From assembly GCF_004745955.1 (NCBI RefSeq), contig NZ_SRLD01000024.1, positions 1 to 64,000 of the forward strand: 64,000 bases of DNA, written 5' to 3'. Shown one piece after another: positions 8,986 through 16,200 of the stretch; the first letter of the stretch is position 1; every line of letters begins with the position of its first letter. Source of the DNA: Hymenobacter elongatus (GTDB lineage: Bacteria > Bacteroidota > Bacteroidia > Cytophagales > Hymenobacteraceae). The notes beneath the pieces were generated by a model. The model saw only the letters and a program-made list of their open reading frames with translations. It was not told the DNA's origin and searched no databases. Both the position numbers and the translations under genes were made by a program.

Positions 8986-9594
8986 CTAGCGGCGACCCTG
9001 GCCGGGAAAGCGCATGCGGTAGTCGGCCGTCACGTCGCCCTTGCTGATGCGGGTGAGCTTGCCTTTGATGAGCTGCTTTTTGAAGCTGGATAAATGGTCG
9101 GTAAACAGTACCCCTTCCAGGTGGTCGTACTCGTGCTGAATCACGCGGGCCGTCATGCCCGAGAAGGTTTCCTCGTGCCGCACGCGCTGCTCATCCTCGT
9201 AGCGGATAACGATGGTTTCGTGGCGGTACACCATCTCGCGCACCCCCGGAATACTCAGGCAGCCTTCTTCAAAGCCCCATTCTTCCCCGGTTTCGCTCAC
9301 CATCACGGGGTTGATGAAAGCCCGCTTCACCGGGGCCTCGGTGGCGTCGGCGGCCACGTCCTCTTCTTCCTCGTCCTCATCATCGCCGGCCAGCATGGGC
9401 GTCGAGTCGATGACGAACAGCCGCACGCCCTTGCCGATCTGGGGCGCGGCCAGCCCTACGCCGTTGGCGTGGTACATCGTGTCGAACATATCAGCTATCA
9501 GCTGCCGCTGCTCATCGGCGGGCAGCTCGGCCGGAATGTCTTTGGTCCGGGTTTTCAGGACGGGGTCACCGAAGGCAACAATGGGGTAAATCAT
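8986..9594 (-). CDS. def: Peptide deformylase
   Basis: Removes the formyl group from the N-terminal Met of new proteins, using a metal ion. The 202 residues contain all three family motifs: GVGLAAPQIG, EEGCLSIPG with the metal-binding Cys, and QHEYDHLEG with the HExxH site. Unusual is an acidic insertion of about 20 residues after the second beta strand (DDEDEEEEDVAADATEAP), absent from most deformylases I know. The ATG overlaps the ruvX stop codon by 4 nt (ATGA), so the two are translationally coupled. A terminator follows at once. Confidence 0.97.
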   Translation of the reverse strand: MIYPIVAFGDPVLKTRTKDIPAELPADEQRQLIADMFDTMYHANGVGLAAPQIGKGVRLFVIDSTPMLAGDDEDEEEEDVAADATEAPVKRAFINPVMVSETGEEWGFEEGCLSIPGVREMVYRHETIVIRYEDEQRVRHEETFSGMTARVIQHEYDHLEGVLFTDHLSSFKKQLIKGKLTRISKGDVTADYRMRFPGQGRR

Positions 9595-10001
9595 CGGGAT
9601 TCGAGGAAAGATTGCAAAATCAGGGTAGCGCTGACCCGGTCGACGGTGGCTTTGTCGCGGCGGTCTTTTTTGGAGAGGCCACCGGCCAGCATGGCCGCGT
9701 GCGCCATGCGGGAGGTATAGCGCTCATCAATTTCGTGCACGGGCAGCTCCGGAAAGTCCCGGCGCAGGCGGCGCACAATACCGACCACGGCGCTGGTCGA
9801 GTCGGTCGCTTCGTTGAGCAGCGTGCGGGGCATACCAATAACGAGAGCCTCCAACGGCTCCCGCGCGTGCAGGGCTTTGAGGTAGGCCAGAAGGTTCTGG
9901 CTGTGAATGGTTTCGAGCGGCGTGGCAATAAGCTGCAGCGGATCCGTGACGGCCAGCCCTACCCGCTTGTGCCCGTAGTCGATGGCAAGGATGCGTCCCA
10001 T
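9591..10001 (-). CDS. ruvX: Putative Holliday junction resolvase RuvX (YqgF)
   Basis: A 136-residue RNase H-fold protein. It begins MGRILAIDYGHKRVGLAVTD, the first strand with the catalytic Asp. ALVIGMPRTL carries the second motif and VHEIDERYTSR the third with acidic residues. YqgF proteins act in Holliday junction resolution or pre-16S rRNA processing, depending on species. The start at 10001 leaves the motif at residues 2-12, as in the family; the frame is open upstream but lacks similarity. It is first gene of an operon with def. Confidence 0.93.
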   Translation of the reverse strand: MGRILAIDYGHKRVGLAVTDPLQLIATPLETIHSQNLLAYLKALHAREPLEALVIGMPRTLLNEATDSTSAVVGIVRRLRRDFPELPVHEIDERYTSRMAHAAMLAGGLSKKDRRDKATVDRVSATLILQSFLESR

Positions 10002-10413
10002 GGAATGCGTGAAAAAAGAAGCGGTAGTACTCCCAACCGGCTCCGGCCCGCAAAGATACGACAGCCCACCAGAACGGACACACATTTCCGGGCGATACCA
10101 CGGCCTGGGTTAGGCCTCCAGAACCCTTGGCCCAACCGGTCAGAAGCGTATTTCGTCTAAACAGCCCGGCCTTCGAAAAATGATAGATTTATCTTTGTGT
10201 GCCAGTGGGTTACGGCTCGCCGTAATTTGCAGATTAGCTAGTCGTAACGAGTGATTATAGTTCTTATTGAATAAATATTTGCACTGTTATTTGAAAATAC
10301 ACCTAAGGCTATGTATGGCTTGGGTTTCTTAGAAAAGTTTTAATATTTTTGAAGGATTGCCTGGTTTTCATACCTCCTTCTTATAGCACGAACTTCTACA
10401 CTTTCAGTTGCTT
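10002..10413. promoter_or_regulatory. Divergent ruvX / protease upstream region with long AT-rich leader
   Basis: A 412-bp gap. TATCTTTG at 10190-10197 is an exact -7 box for the protease gene, which would give a leader of about 210 nt. The leader is markedly AT-rich compared with its surroundings and contains a small hairpin TTACGGC-TC-GCCGTAA near 10209-10224. A second possible box (ATATTTG near 10275) lies within it. No small gene or RNA family was recognised. Confidence 0.5.
10051..10058 (-). promoter_or_regulatory. Putative -7 box for ruvX-def
   Basis: The minus strand reads TATCTTTG, an exact match to TAnnTTTG, 49 nt before the ruvX start. No good TTTG -33 box is seen at the expected spacing, so only the -7 part is supported. 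Confidence 0.55.
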
Positions 10414-12108
10414 ATGAACGTTGAGCCACCTATTGCTCAGGCATCCGAATCGGAGAGTGTTCCGGTTGCTGCTCCCCGCAACATGCGGGCTCAGGTGCGG
10501 CAGCCGCTGTTGCTGGCCATTGTCTTGGCTTGTGGTATTTTGCTGGGCGCGAATCCGTTTCGGTCTTCCGACCAAAATCCCGACGGCACGGCCCGGGGCT
10601 ACCTAAAGTTCAAAGAAATCCTGAGCTACGTCGACCGCGACTACGTCGATTCCGTCGACGCCGAAGCGTTGTCCGACTACGCCATCAGCCGCATGTTGGA
10701 GCGCCTCGATCCGCACTCGGTCTTTATTCCGGCCAAGCAGCAGCAGCAGGCATCGGCCTTTCTGCAAAGCGACTTCGACGGTGTTGGCGTTGAGTTCAAC
10801 CTGTTTCGCGACACCGTAACCATCGTTTCGCCGCTCAGCGGTGGCCCTGCCGAGCAGGCCGGCCTCCAGCCCGGCGACCGAATCCTAGCCGTGAACGGCG
10901 AGCCGGTTTCGGGCGTGCACATCACCACCGAGCAAATGTTTACGCAGCTGCGCGGCTCCCGTGGCAGCAAGGTGCAGCTGCTGGTGCAGCGCCGCCACCA
11001 AACCAAGCCGTTGAGCGTGCTGGTAACCCGCAACCGGATTCCGAACAGCTCGGTGGATGTGGCCTACATGCTTGATAATGAAACTGGCTACATAAAAGTA
11101 AGCCGTTTCGCCAGCGGCACCTACGATGAGTTTAAGCAAGCGCTGGGCGACCTGCGCCGCCAAGGGCTCAGCCGCTTGGTGCTCGACCTGCGCGGCAACC
11201 CCGGCGGCTACCTCGACCGGGCCACCAAGCTGGCGGATGAGTTCATCGGGGGGACCAAGAAAATCGTGTATACCGATGGTAAAGGCGACGTGTATGACAC
11301 CCAAACGTATTCGCGCACGGTGGGCGAGTTCGAGGAAGGCCCGCTGGTAGTGCTCGTGGACGAAGGCAGCGCCTCGGCCGCTGAGGTAGTGGCCGGCGCC
11401 TTGCAGGACCATGACCGGGCCCTGGTGGTAGGCCGCCGCACATTTGGCAAAGGCCTCGTGCAGCAGCCCATTGCGCTCAATGATGGCTCGGAGCTGCGCC
11501 TCACTATTGCCCGCTACTACACGCCCTCGGGCCGCTCAATTCAGAAGTCGTACCGGGGCGGCATCGAAGAATACGAGAAGGAACTGGCGCAGCGGCAGAA
11601 ACACGGTGAGTATTTCCACGCCGACAGCATTCACTTTGCCGACTCGCTGCGCTACCGCACCGATAAAGGCCGCACCGTGTACGGCGGCGGCGGCATCATG
11701 CCCGACCTGTTTGTGCCCCGCGACACCACGGCCTACTCGGCTTACTACACGCGGCTGCAAAGCCACAATTTGGTCCGGGAGTACGCCCTGAATTTTTACC
11801 AGGACCACCGCGCCGAATTGGAAGCCTTGCGCTTTGAACAGTTCAATACCACGTTTCACATCTCCGATACGCAGCTGCAGGCCGTTACGGCCCAGGGCGT
11901 ACGCAACGGCGTGCCCGCCGACGCCGCCGGTATGCGGCGCTGCGCCACACTGCTGCGAGGCCAGCTAAAAGCACTCATTGCGCGGAGCGCCTACGGCAAA
12001 ACAGCCTATTACCAGGTGCTGCGCGACCAGGATGTGGAGCTGCAGCAGGCGCTGCGGGCCCTGGGCACCAGCGGCGAAGCATCCGGGCTGCTGGGCTTGC
12101 TGAAGTAA
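10414..12108 (+). CDS. S41 family C-terminal processing protease (CtpA-like)
   Basis: A 564-residue serine protease of the tail-specific protease group. A membrane anchor lies at about 30-50 (LLLAIVLACGILLGANP). Next come a helical segment with DPHSVFIPA, a PDZ domain at about 118-205 (GPAEQAGLQPGDRILAVNG), and the S41 core. The catalytic Ser is in DEGSASAAEV near 319 and the Lys in GRRTFGKGLVQ near 345. The C-terminal 150 residues are a family-typical helical extension. It probably acts in the periplasm on envelope proteins. The start is the ATG at 10414; a TTG two codons earlier is less likely. A strong hairpin follows. Confidence 0.93.
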   Translation: MNVEPPIAQASESESVPVAAPRNMRAQVRQPLLLAIVLACGILLGANPFRSSDQNPDGTARGYLKFKEILSYVDRDYVDSVDAEALSDYAISRMLERLDPHSVFIPAKQQQQASAFLQSDFDGVGVEFNLFRDTVTIVSPLSGGPAEQAGLQPGDRILAVNGEPVSGVHITTEQMFTQLRGSRGSKVQLLVQRRHQTKPLSVLVTRNRIPNSSVDVAYMLDNETGYIKVSRFASGTYDEFKQALGDLRRQGLSRLVLDLRGNPGGYLDRATKLADEFIGGTKKIVYTDGKGDVYDTQTYSRTVGEFEEGPLVVLVDEGSASAAEVVAGALQDHDRALVVGRRTFGKGLVQQPIALNDGSELRLTIARYYTPSGRSIQKSYRGGIEEYEKELAQRQKHGEYFHADSIHFADSLRYRTDKGRTVYGGGGIMPDLFVPRDTTAYSAYYTRLQSHNLVREYALNFYQDHRAELEALRFEQFNTTFHISDTQLQAVTAQGVRNGVPADAAGMRRCATLLRGQLKALIARSAYGKTAYYQVLRDQDVELQQALRALGTSGEASGLLGLLK

Positions 12109-12122
12109 TAACCCACCGCGAA

Positions 12123-12178
12123 ACACACAAGCGGGGCGCTGCCTTCCTGACGGGAAAGCAGCGCCCCGCTTGTGTGTA
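12123..12178. terminator. Hairpin after the S41 protease gene
   Basis: A perfect 20-bp stem (ACACACAAGCGGGGCGCTGC and its complement) closes a 16-nt loop, 14 bp after the stop codon. The T-run is poor (TATA), but the stem is long and GC-rich. Confidence 0.75.
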
Positions 12179-12305
12179 TACCAGAAAACCCGGAGACAAA
12201 ATACCCAGAACTGGGTATTGCAACCAGCGTCAGAGAAGTGGAATTTTGGTCCCCTCGGTTTCTGGCAGTCAGAAGCGGGGTAGGTCACCGCATCCTTCCG
12301 GCCCC

Positions 12306-12752
12306 ATGAAATATCTTGGCCTGCTTCTGTTGCTTAGCGTCGGCTTGTTCGGGCTTTGCGGGAAAGAGCCACCTGCGCTGGCTGTCAGTCGTCTGCTGGT
12401 CGGTAAAGACTGGGTGTGGGTCAGCTGGACGGAAAAGACTGGGGCGCAAGCCAGCCGGGAGCGAATCGATGCCTGCCGGAAGGATGATGTTATCCGCTTT
12501 GAGCACAGCCACGGCCAGCAGCTATATACAGAAAGCAAAGGCACCTTAAGCTGCGGCCAGCCCAGCGGCAGCGCCCAGGGCAAATGGCAGTTGGCTAAAG
12601 ATGGCCGCACCGTAACCATCATCGGCGAAGGAGCCGCTTTTGATGACACCTGGCAGATAGACGAGCTGACGGAAACCCGCCTGCAACTGGCCTATCGAGT
12701 CGCTACTTCCAGTGGGGCTTTCGTGATGAAAATGACTTTTCAGAAACGCTAA
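12306..12752 (+). CDS. Lipocalin-like hypothetical protein
   Basis: A 148-residue exported protein. The start MKYLGLLLLLSVGLFGLCGK is a signal peptide with a Cys at 18, though Leu at -1 is unusual for a lipobox, so lipidation is uncertain. The remainder is beta-rich: VGKDWVWVSWTEK, DDVIRFEHSHGQQLYTE, GKWQLAKDGRTVTI and a closing strand MKMTFQKR. This pattern (a W-x-L-t strand, then a substrate description, then G-x-W-x-L) resembles lipocalin-like domains common in Bacteroidota. No function can be assigned. Confidence 0.7.
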   Translation: MKYLGLLLLLSVGLFGLCGKEPPALAVSRLLVGKDWVWVSWTEKTGAQASRERIDACRKDDVIRFEHSHGQQLYTESKGTLSCGQPSGSAQGKWQLAKDGRTVTIIGEGAAFDDTWQIDELTETRLQLAYRVATSSGAFVMKMTFQKR

Positions 12753-12769
12753 GCATCCGCTCTGGTGAA

Positions 12770-12859
12770 GCTGTTTAGGAAGTCGCCAGATGAGCATGAC
12801 CGTCGCATTTTAGCACCGGTTGGTTCCTAATTCAGGAACAAGTCTACTTCCTAAGCAGC
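12770..12859. repeat. Short inverted-repeat element
   Basis: Ends GCTGTTTAGGAAG (12770-12782) and CTTCCTAAGCAGC (12847-12859) form 13-bp terminal inverted repeats with one mismatch. The left end with its TCGCC extension recurs at 40609. Inside is a second motif, GGAACAAGTCTA, which also bounds the element at 33354-33525. It carries no open frame and is probably a small MITE-like unit or a relic. Confidence 0.7.
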
Positions 12860-12895
12860 CTTTACGCCACGTAGCAGCCTGGACTGCTACAGGAG

Positions 12896-13924
12896 CTATT
12901 TCGCAGTCTGGACTACGTCGTGGTAGCGAAACTGCTTGTCGATGGAAGTGAACGGCTTGCCATCGACCTCGGCATAAGGATAAATGAAGTAGTTGAGTGC
13001 CACGCCCTGCTGGCGCGGAGCCAGCGTCAGGTCGCGGCCCCGGGTGAACTCGACACGGTTTTCGTCGTGGGCCCCGAAGAAATAGGCCCGGCGCGCCGGG
13101 TCTTTGGCAGCCTCGGAGGCATCGACGGGCACCCAGCCAGTGGCGGGCGTGTAGAACTCAGCCCAGCAGTGGTAGCCTTTCACCTCGCCCGCGCCCCGCT
13201 CGGTGGGCAGCGGGAAGCCGATGCTAAAGCGAGCCGGAATACCCACGGCCCGACAATAGCCAATGAATACGGCGTGGAAGTCGGTGCAATTGCCCCGGCG
13301 GGCGTCGCAGGCATAGTAGATGTCGCCCCGGCCCCAGCCCTGGCCGGTTTTGTCGTACGTCACGGTGCTTACCACATGGTTGTAGATAGCCTGCGCCTTC
13401 TCCAGATCGGTTGTGGCCTTGGCCTGAGCTACCACGGCCTGCGCCCAGAGACGGATTTTATCATCGAGCGGCACGAGCTGATCGGGCTGAAGCCAGCGCT
13501 GCATATCGGGGTCGGCGGCTTCTTTGGCGCGCTTGCCGGGTGTTTCGGGGCTCAGCACCGGGTTTTTGTGTTCGCGCCGGGTGGCGTCAAACTTCATCGT
13601 GACCGAAAAGCTCGTGGGCTGCGGGTTCAGCACGCGTAGATGGAGCACCTTGTTGCCGTGGGCCGCGTCGAGCAGCTCGTAGGGATACGGCGAGGTAATT
13701 ACCAGGTTGTTGATATCCTGCGACTTATCGGCGTGGGGAACCGGTATCCAGAGGTCGGCCGCTTTGGCCTGAGCTGGCAGGTCCTTCACTGTGGCCGTGT
13801 ACTCGAAGGCAAACGTGCGGGCCCGCACGGCCGCTTTGGGGTGGGGTTTGCCATTCCAGGCGAGCAACGCGCCAGCTAGCGGCACAAACAGGAAGGCTTT
13901 GGGCCAGGAGAAAAGAGAACGCAC
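12896..13924 (-). CDS. Exported transglutaminase-like protein
   Basis: A 342-residue protein with an N-terminal hydrophobic segment (about 8-24). The catalytic triad of the transglutaminase/protease superfamily is visible: Cys213 in RRGNCTDFH, His252 in KGYHCWAEF, Asp268 in WVPVDASEA. The N-terminal 130 residues form a beta-rich domain that begins FAFEYTATVKDLP. Bacterial members are mostly periplasmic peptidases or peptidoglycan- and protein-acting enzymes; the substrate is unknown. A -7 box, TACCTTTG on the minus strand, is at 14019-14026. Confidence 0.88.
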   Translation of the reverse strand: MRSLFSWPKAFLFVPLAGALLAWNGKPHPKAAVRARTFAFEYTATVKDLPAQAKAADLWIPVPHADKSQDINNLVITSPYPYELLDAAHGNKVLHLRVLNPQPTSFSVTMKFDATRREHKNPVLSPETPGKRAKEAADPDMQRWLQPDQLVPLDDKIRLWAQAVVAQAKATTDLEKAQAIYNHVVSTVTYDKTGQGWGRGDIYYACDARRGNCTDFHAVFIGYCRAVGIPARFSIGFPLPTERGAGEVKGYHCWAEFYTPATGWVPVDASEAAKDPARRAYFFGAHDENRVEFTRGRDLTLAPRQQGVALNYFIYPYAEVDGKPFTSIDKQFRYHDVVQTAK

Positions 13925-14232
13925 GGGAGCAGGAAAAGTAAAGGGAAATAAATGCCGGCCGAAAACCAGCGCTGGCGGCCGCAGGGGACTGGCGTAGCCG
14001 CAACCTAGCCTGCCAGCTCAAAGGTAAGTAGCACGGCAAGGCTTCTTAAGACACTCAGGTCGGAAAGACAATTCATTTGTAGCGGTGTTGTTTTCGTAAA
14101 CGAAGGGCTACCAGTTAAAAAGCCTGTTTGGGAAGCCGCTGCCCATGAGCAGCTCTGCCGGCTTTTGCCCGGTAGTGCTTACCTTCACCCACCGGACTCC
14201 CTCCCAGTTGCCCACCCGAAAAACTCTCCTGT
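13925..14232. other. Divergent intergenic region, transglutaminase / hmgA
   Basis: 308 bp without a gene. It contains TACCTTTG on the minus strand (14019-14026), a match to the -7 box for the transglutaminase gene. Near 14093 is a small inverted repeat, TTCGTAAACGAA, that could be an operator, but this is weak. Nothing else was recognised. Confidence 0.45.
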
Positions 14233-15441
14233 ATGGCTTACTACCATCGTATTGGTCAGATTCCGCACAAGCGCCACACGCAGTTCCGGCAGCCCGACGG
14301 CTCGCTCTACTCCGAGCAGCTCGTGGGTACGCTCGGCTTCCATGGCGTATCGTCGCTGCTCTACCACGTGCACCCGCCCACCCAGATTAAGAAAGTGGGC
14401 GAGCCGGTACCCTACGGCCCCCGGCTGCTGAAAGACCGGCCCCTGGAGCCTAGCCACCTGCGCACGCTGGGCCAAACCACCACCGGCGGCGACTACCTCC
14501 AGGCCCGCCAAACGCTGATCGGCAACGCGGACGTGACCATGAGCATCTGCAACCCCACGGAGCGGCGCATGGACTACTACTACAAAAATGCCCTGGCCGA
14601 CGAGGTGGTTTTCGTGCACGAGGGCAGCGGTGAGCTGTGGAGCCAGCTGGGCATCGTACGCTTCGAGCCCGGCGACTACCTCGTGATTCCGCGCACCATT
14701 ATTCACCAGCTGCACTTCGATGAGGGCGCGGTGCGGCTGCTCATCATCGAGTCGTTCAGTCCCATTGAGACCTGCCGGCGCTACCGCAACCATTTCGGGC
14801 AGCTGCTGGAGCATTCGCCCTACTGTGAGCGGGATATTCGGCCGCCCCATGCCCTGGTGACGGGCGACACGCGCGAATCGGGCGACTATCTGGTCAAAAT
14901 CAAGAAGGAAGGCTACCTGCACGAGCTCACCTACGGCCACTCGCCCTTCGACGTAGTAGGCTGGGACGGCTACTTTTATCCCTACGCGTTCAGCATTCAC
15001 GATTTCGAGCCCATTACGGGCCGCATTCATCAGCCGCCGCCCGTGCACCAGACCTTCGAGGCGCACAACTTCGTCATCTGTTCTTTCGTGCCGCGCCTGT
15101 TCGATTATCACCCCGACAGCATCCCGGCGCCCTACAACCACTCCAACGTCGACTCCGACGAGGTACTCTACTACGTGGCCGGCAACTTCATGTCGCGCAA
15201 AGGCGTGGATCTGGCTTCGTTTACGGTCCATCCCAGCGGTATTCCGCACGGGCCGCACCCCGGCACGGTGGAGGCCAGCATCGGCAAAAAGGAAACCCAC
15301 GAGTTGGCCGTGATGGTCGATACGTTCCGGCCCCTGTATCTGACGGAGACTGCACTGTCCTATCTGGATGAGAATTATCCTATGAGTTGGAACCCGGATT
15401 TCAAGCATGAGCCGCCCCGGGCAGCGGATATGATGGACTGA
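14233..15441 (+). CDS. hmgA: Homogentisate 1,2-dioxygenase
   Basis: Opens the aromatic ring of homogentisate to maleylacetoacetate in tyrosine catabolism, using Fe(II). The 402 residues fit the compact form found in Bacteroidota. Recognisable segments are MAYYHRIGQIPHKRHTQF, FHGVSSLLYHVHPPTQI, PRTIIHQL, FSIHDFEPITG and YNHSNVDSDEVLYYVAGNF. Likely iron ligands are the His and Glu in NHSNVDSDE and a His in IPHGPHPG. The other genes of the pathway are not in this window, so the gene stands alone. A hairpin terminator follows. Confidence 0.95.
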   Translation: MAYYHRIGQIPHKRHTQFRQPDGSLYSEQLVGTLGFHGVSSLLYHVHPPTQIKKVGEPVPYGPRLLKDRPLEPSHLRTLGQTTTGGDYLQARQTLIGNADVTMSICNPTERRMDYYYKNALADEVVFVHEGSGELWSQLGIVRFEPGDYLVIPRTIIHQLHFDEGAVRLLIIESFSPIETCRRYRNHFGQLLEHSPYCERDIRPPHALVTGDTRESGDYLVKIKKEGYLHELTYGHSPFDVVGWDGYFYPYAFSIHDFEPITGRIHQPPPVHQTFEAHNFVICSFVPRLFDYHPDSIPAPYNHSNVDSDEVLYYVAGNFMSRKGVDLASFTVHPSGIPHGPHPGTVEASIGKKETHELAVMVDTFRPLYLTETALSYLDENYPMSWNPDFKHEPPRAADMMD

Positions 15442-15458
15442 ATAAAATCTATATATTG

Positions 15459-15510
15459 AACCCACAACGCCCAGCGGCACTAAACGAGTGGCGCTGGCGT
15501 TGTGGGTTTT
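15459..15510 (+). terminator. Terminator of hmgA
   Basis: The stem AACCCACAACGCC pairs with GGCGTTGTGGGTT, with a second, imperfect inner stem AGCGGCAC/GTGGCGCT, followed by TTTT. It lies 17 bp past the stop. Confidence 0.85.
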
Positions 15511-15546
15511 CTCCTCTACTCACCTTCTCTGCAACAATTGACCGAC

Positions 15547-16071
15547 ATGAAAAAAATCCTCTTTATAGCTCCTCTGTTCCTGCTGTTGGGCGTGTTGAGC
15601 TGCAAAAAACTGGCTGAGTTACTCACCTTTGAGATTTCGAATAGCCAGAACATTAAAATTCCGGCCAGCGCTGTTGTCACTGTGCCGGTTATTCTGCCGG
15701 TACCCGTTACGTCCAACGCCGAGCAGACATTCAAAAACAACAACACCAATGCCGACTTGGTGAAAGACGTGTCGCTGACCAAATTCACGCTCACTATCAC
15801 CGACCCATCGGCGGCGAATTTCGATTTCCTGAACAGCATCAAAATCTCTATCGGCACCGACCAGAACGACATTGTGCCGTTGGCGTCGCTAGCCCAGGTG
15901 CCCCGGGGCGTATCGGTTATCGAACTGACGCCGAGTGGTACCAAGCTTGATAAGTATATCAAATCCCCCAGCTACACGCTCTACACGGAGGCTACTGTAG
16001 GCCGGTCCATTGCCCAGGAAATTACGGTGCGCGCTGATTCTAAATTCAAAATAACCGCCGATCCGCTGTAA
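15547..16071 (+). CDS. Small hypothetical lipoprotein
   Basis: A 174-residue protein. MKKILFIAPLFLLLGVLSC is a clear lipoprotein signal with lipobox VLSC; the start at 15547 places it at residue 1, whereas an upstream in-frame ATG would bury it. The mature part is Thr/Val-rich beta (VVTVPVILPVPV, LTKFTLTITDPSAANF, AQEITVRADSKFKI). It has no recognised domain. It is probably an envelope-anchored beta-sandwich protein. A terminator lies 23 bp after the stop. Confidence 0.8.
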   Translation: MKKILFIAPLFLLLGVLSCKKLAELLTFEISNSQNIKIPASAVVTVPVILPVPVTSNAEQTFKNNNTNADLVKDVSLTKFTLTITDPSAANFDFLNSIKISIGTDQNDIVPLASLAQVPRGVSVIELTPSGTKLDKYIKSPSYTLYTEATVGRSIAQEITVRADSKFKITADPL

Positions 16072-16093
16072 GGCAGCTGTCGGAATACGTAAC

Positions 16094-16127
16094 GCAAAAG
16101 GGCCGCTGATTTCAGCGGCCCTTTTTG
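16094..16127 (+). terminator. Rho-independent terminator
   Basis: AAAAGGGCCGCTGA pairs with TCAGCGGCCCTTTT over a 2-nt loop, followed by T and GC. It ends the small lipoprotein gene and may work in both directions. Confidence 0.88.
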
Positions 16128-16128
16128 C

Positions 16129-16200
16129 TTAGAGCCCATCCGAATAGGCAATGACAAGCTCAGCATGACACGAAAAGTAAAATTCTGAACACGCTCTTAG
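16129..16200. repeat. Dispersed repeat, right-half relic
   Basis: GACAAGCTCAGCATGACACG is followed by AAAA and, 24 nt later, by AACACGCTCTTAG. This is the right arm and outer end of the unit seen complete at 27892-28038. A partial left end TTAGAGC is at about 16131. The last bases overlap the stop codon of the BNR protein gene, so the relic lies against that gene's 3' end. Confidence 0.75.

Noticed and set aside
10085..10407. tRNA or small RNA gene in the AT-rich gap
   Set aside because: No T-loop (GGTTCGAATCC-like) or acceptor pairing could be found here or in other gaps of the window.
12306..12752. Firm lipoprotein call
   Set aside because: The Cys at residue 18 has Leu at -1, which signal peptidase II rarely accepts; only a general export signal is claimed.
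14093..14104. Operator TTCGTAAACGAA between the transglutaminase and hmgA genes
   Set aside because: Five-bp arms are expected by chance at this length and no regulator gene is adjacent; mentioned only in the region entry.
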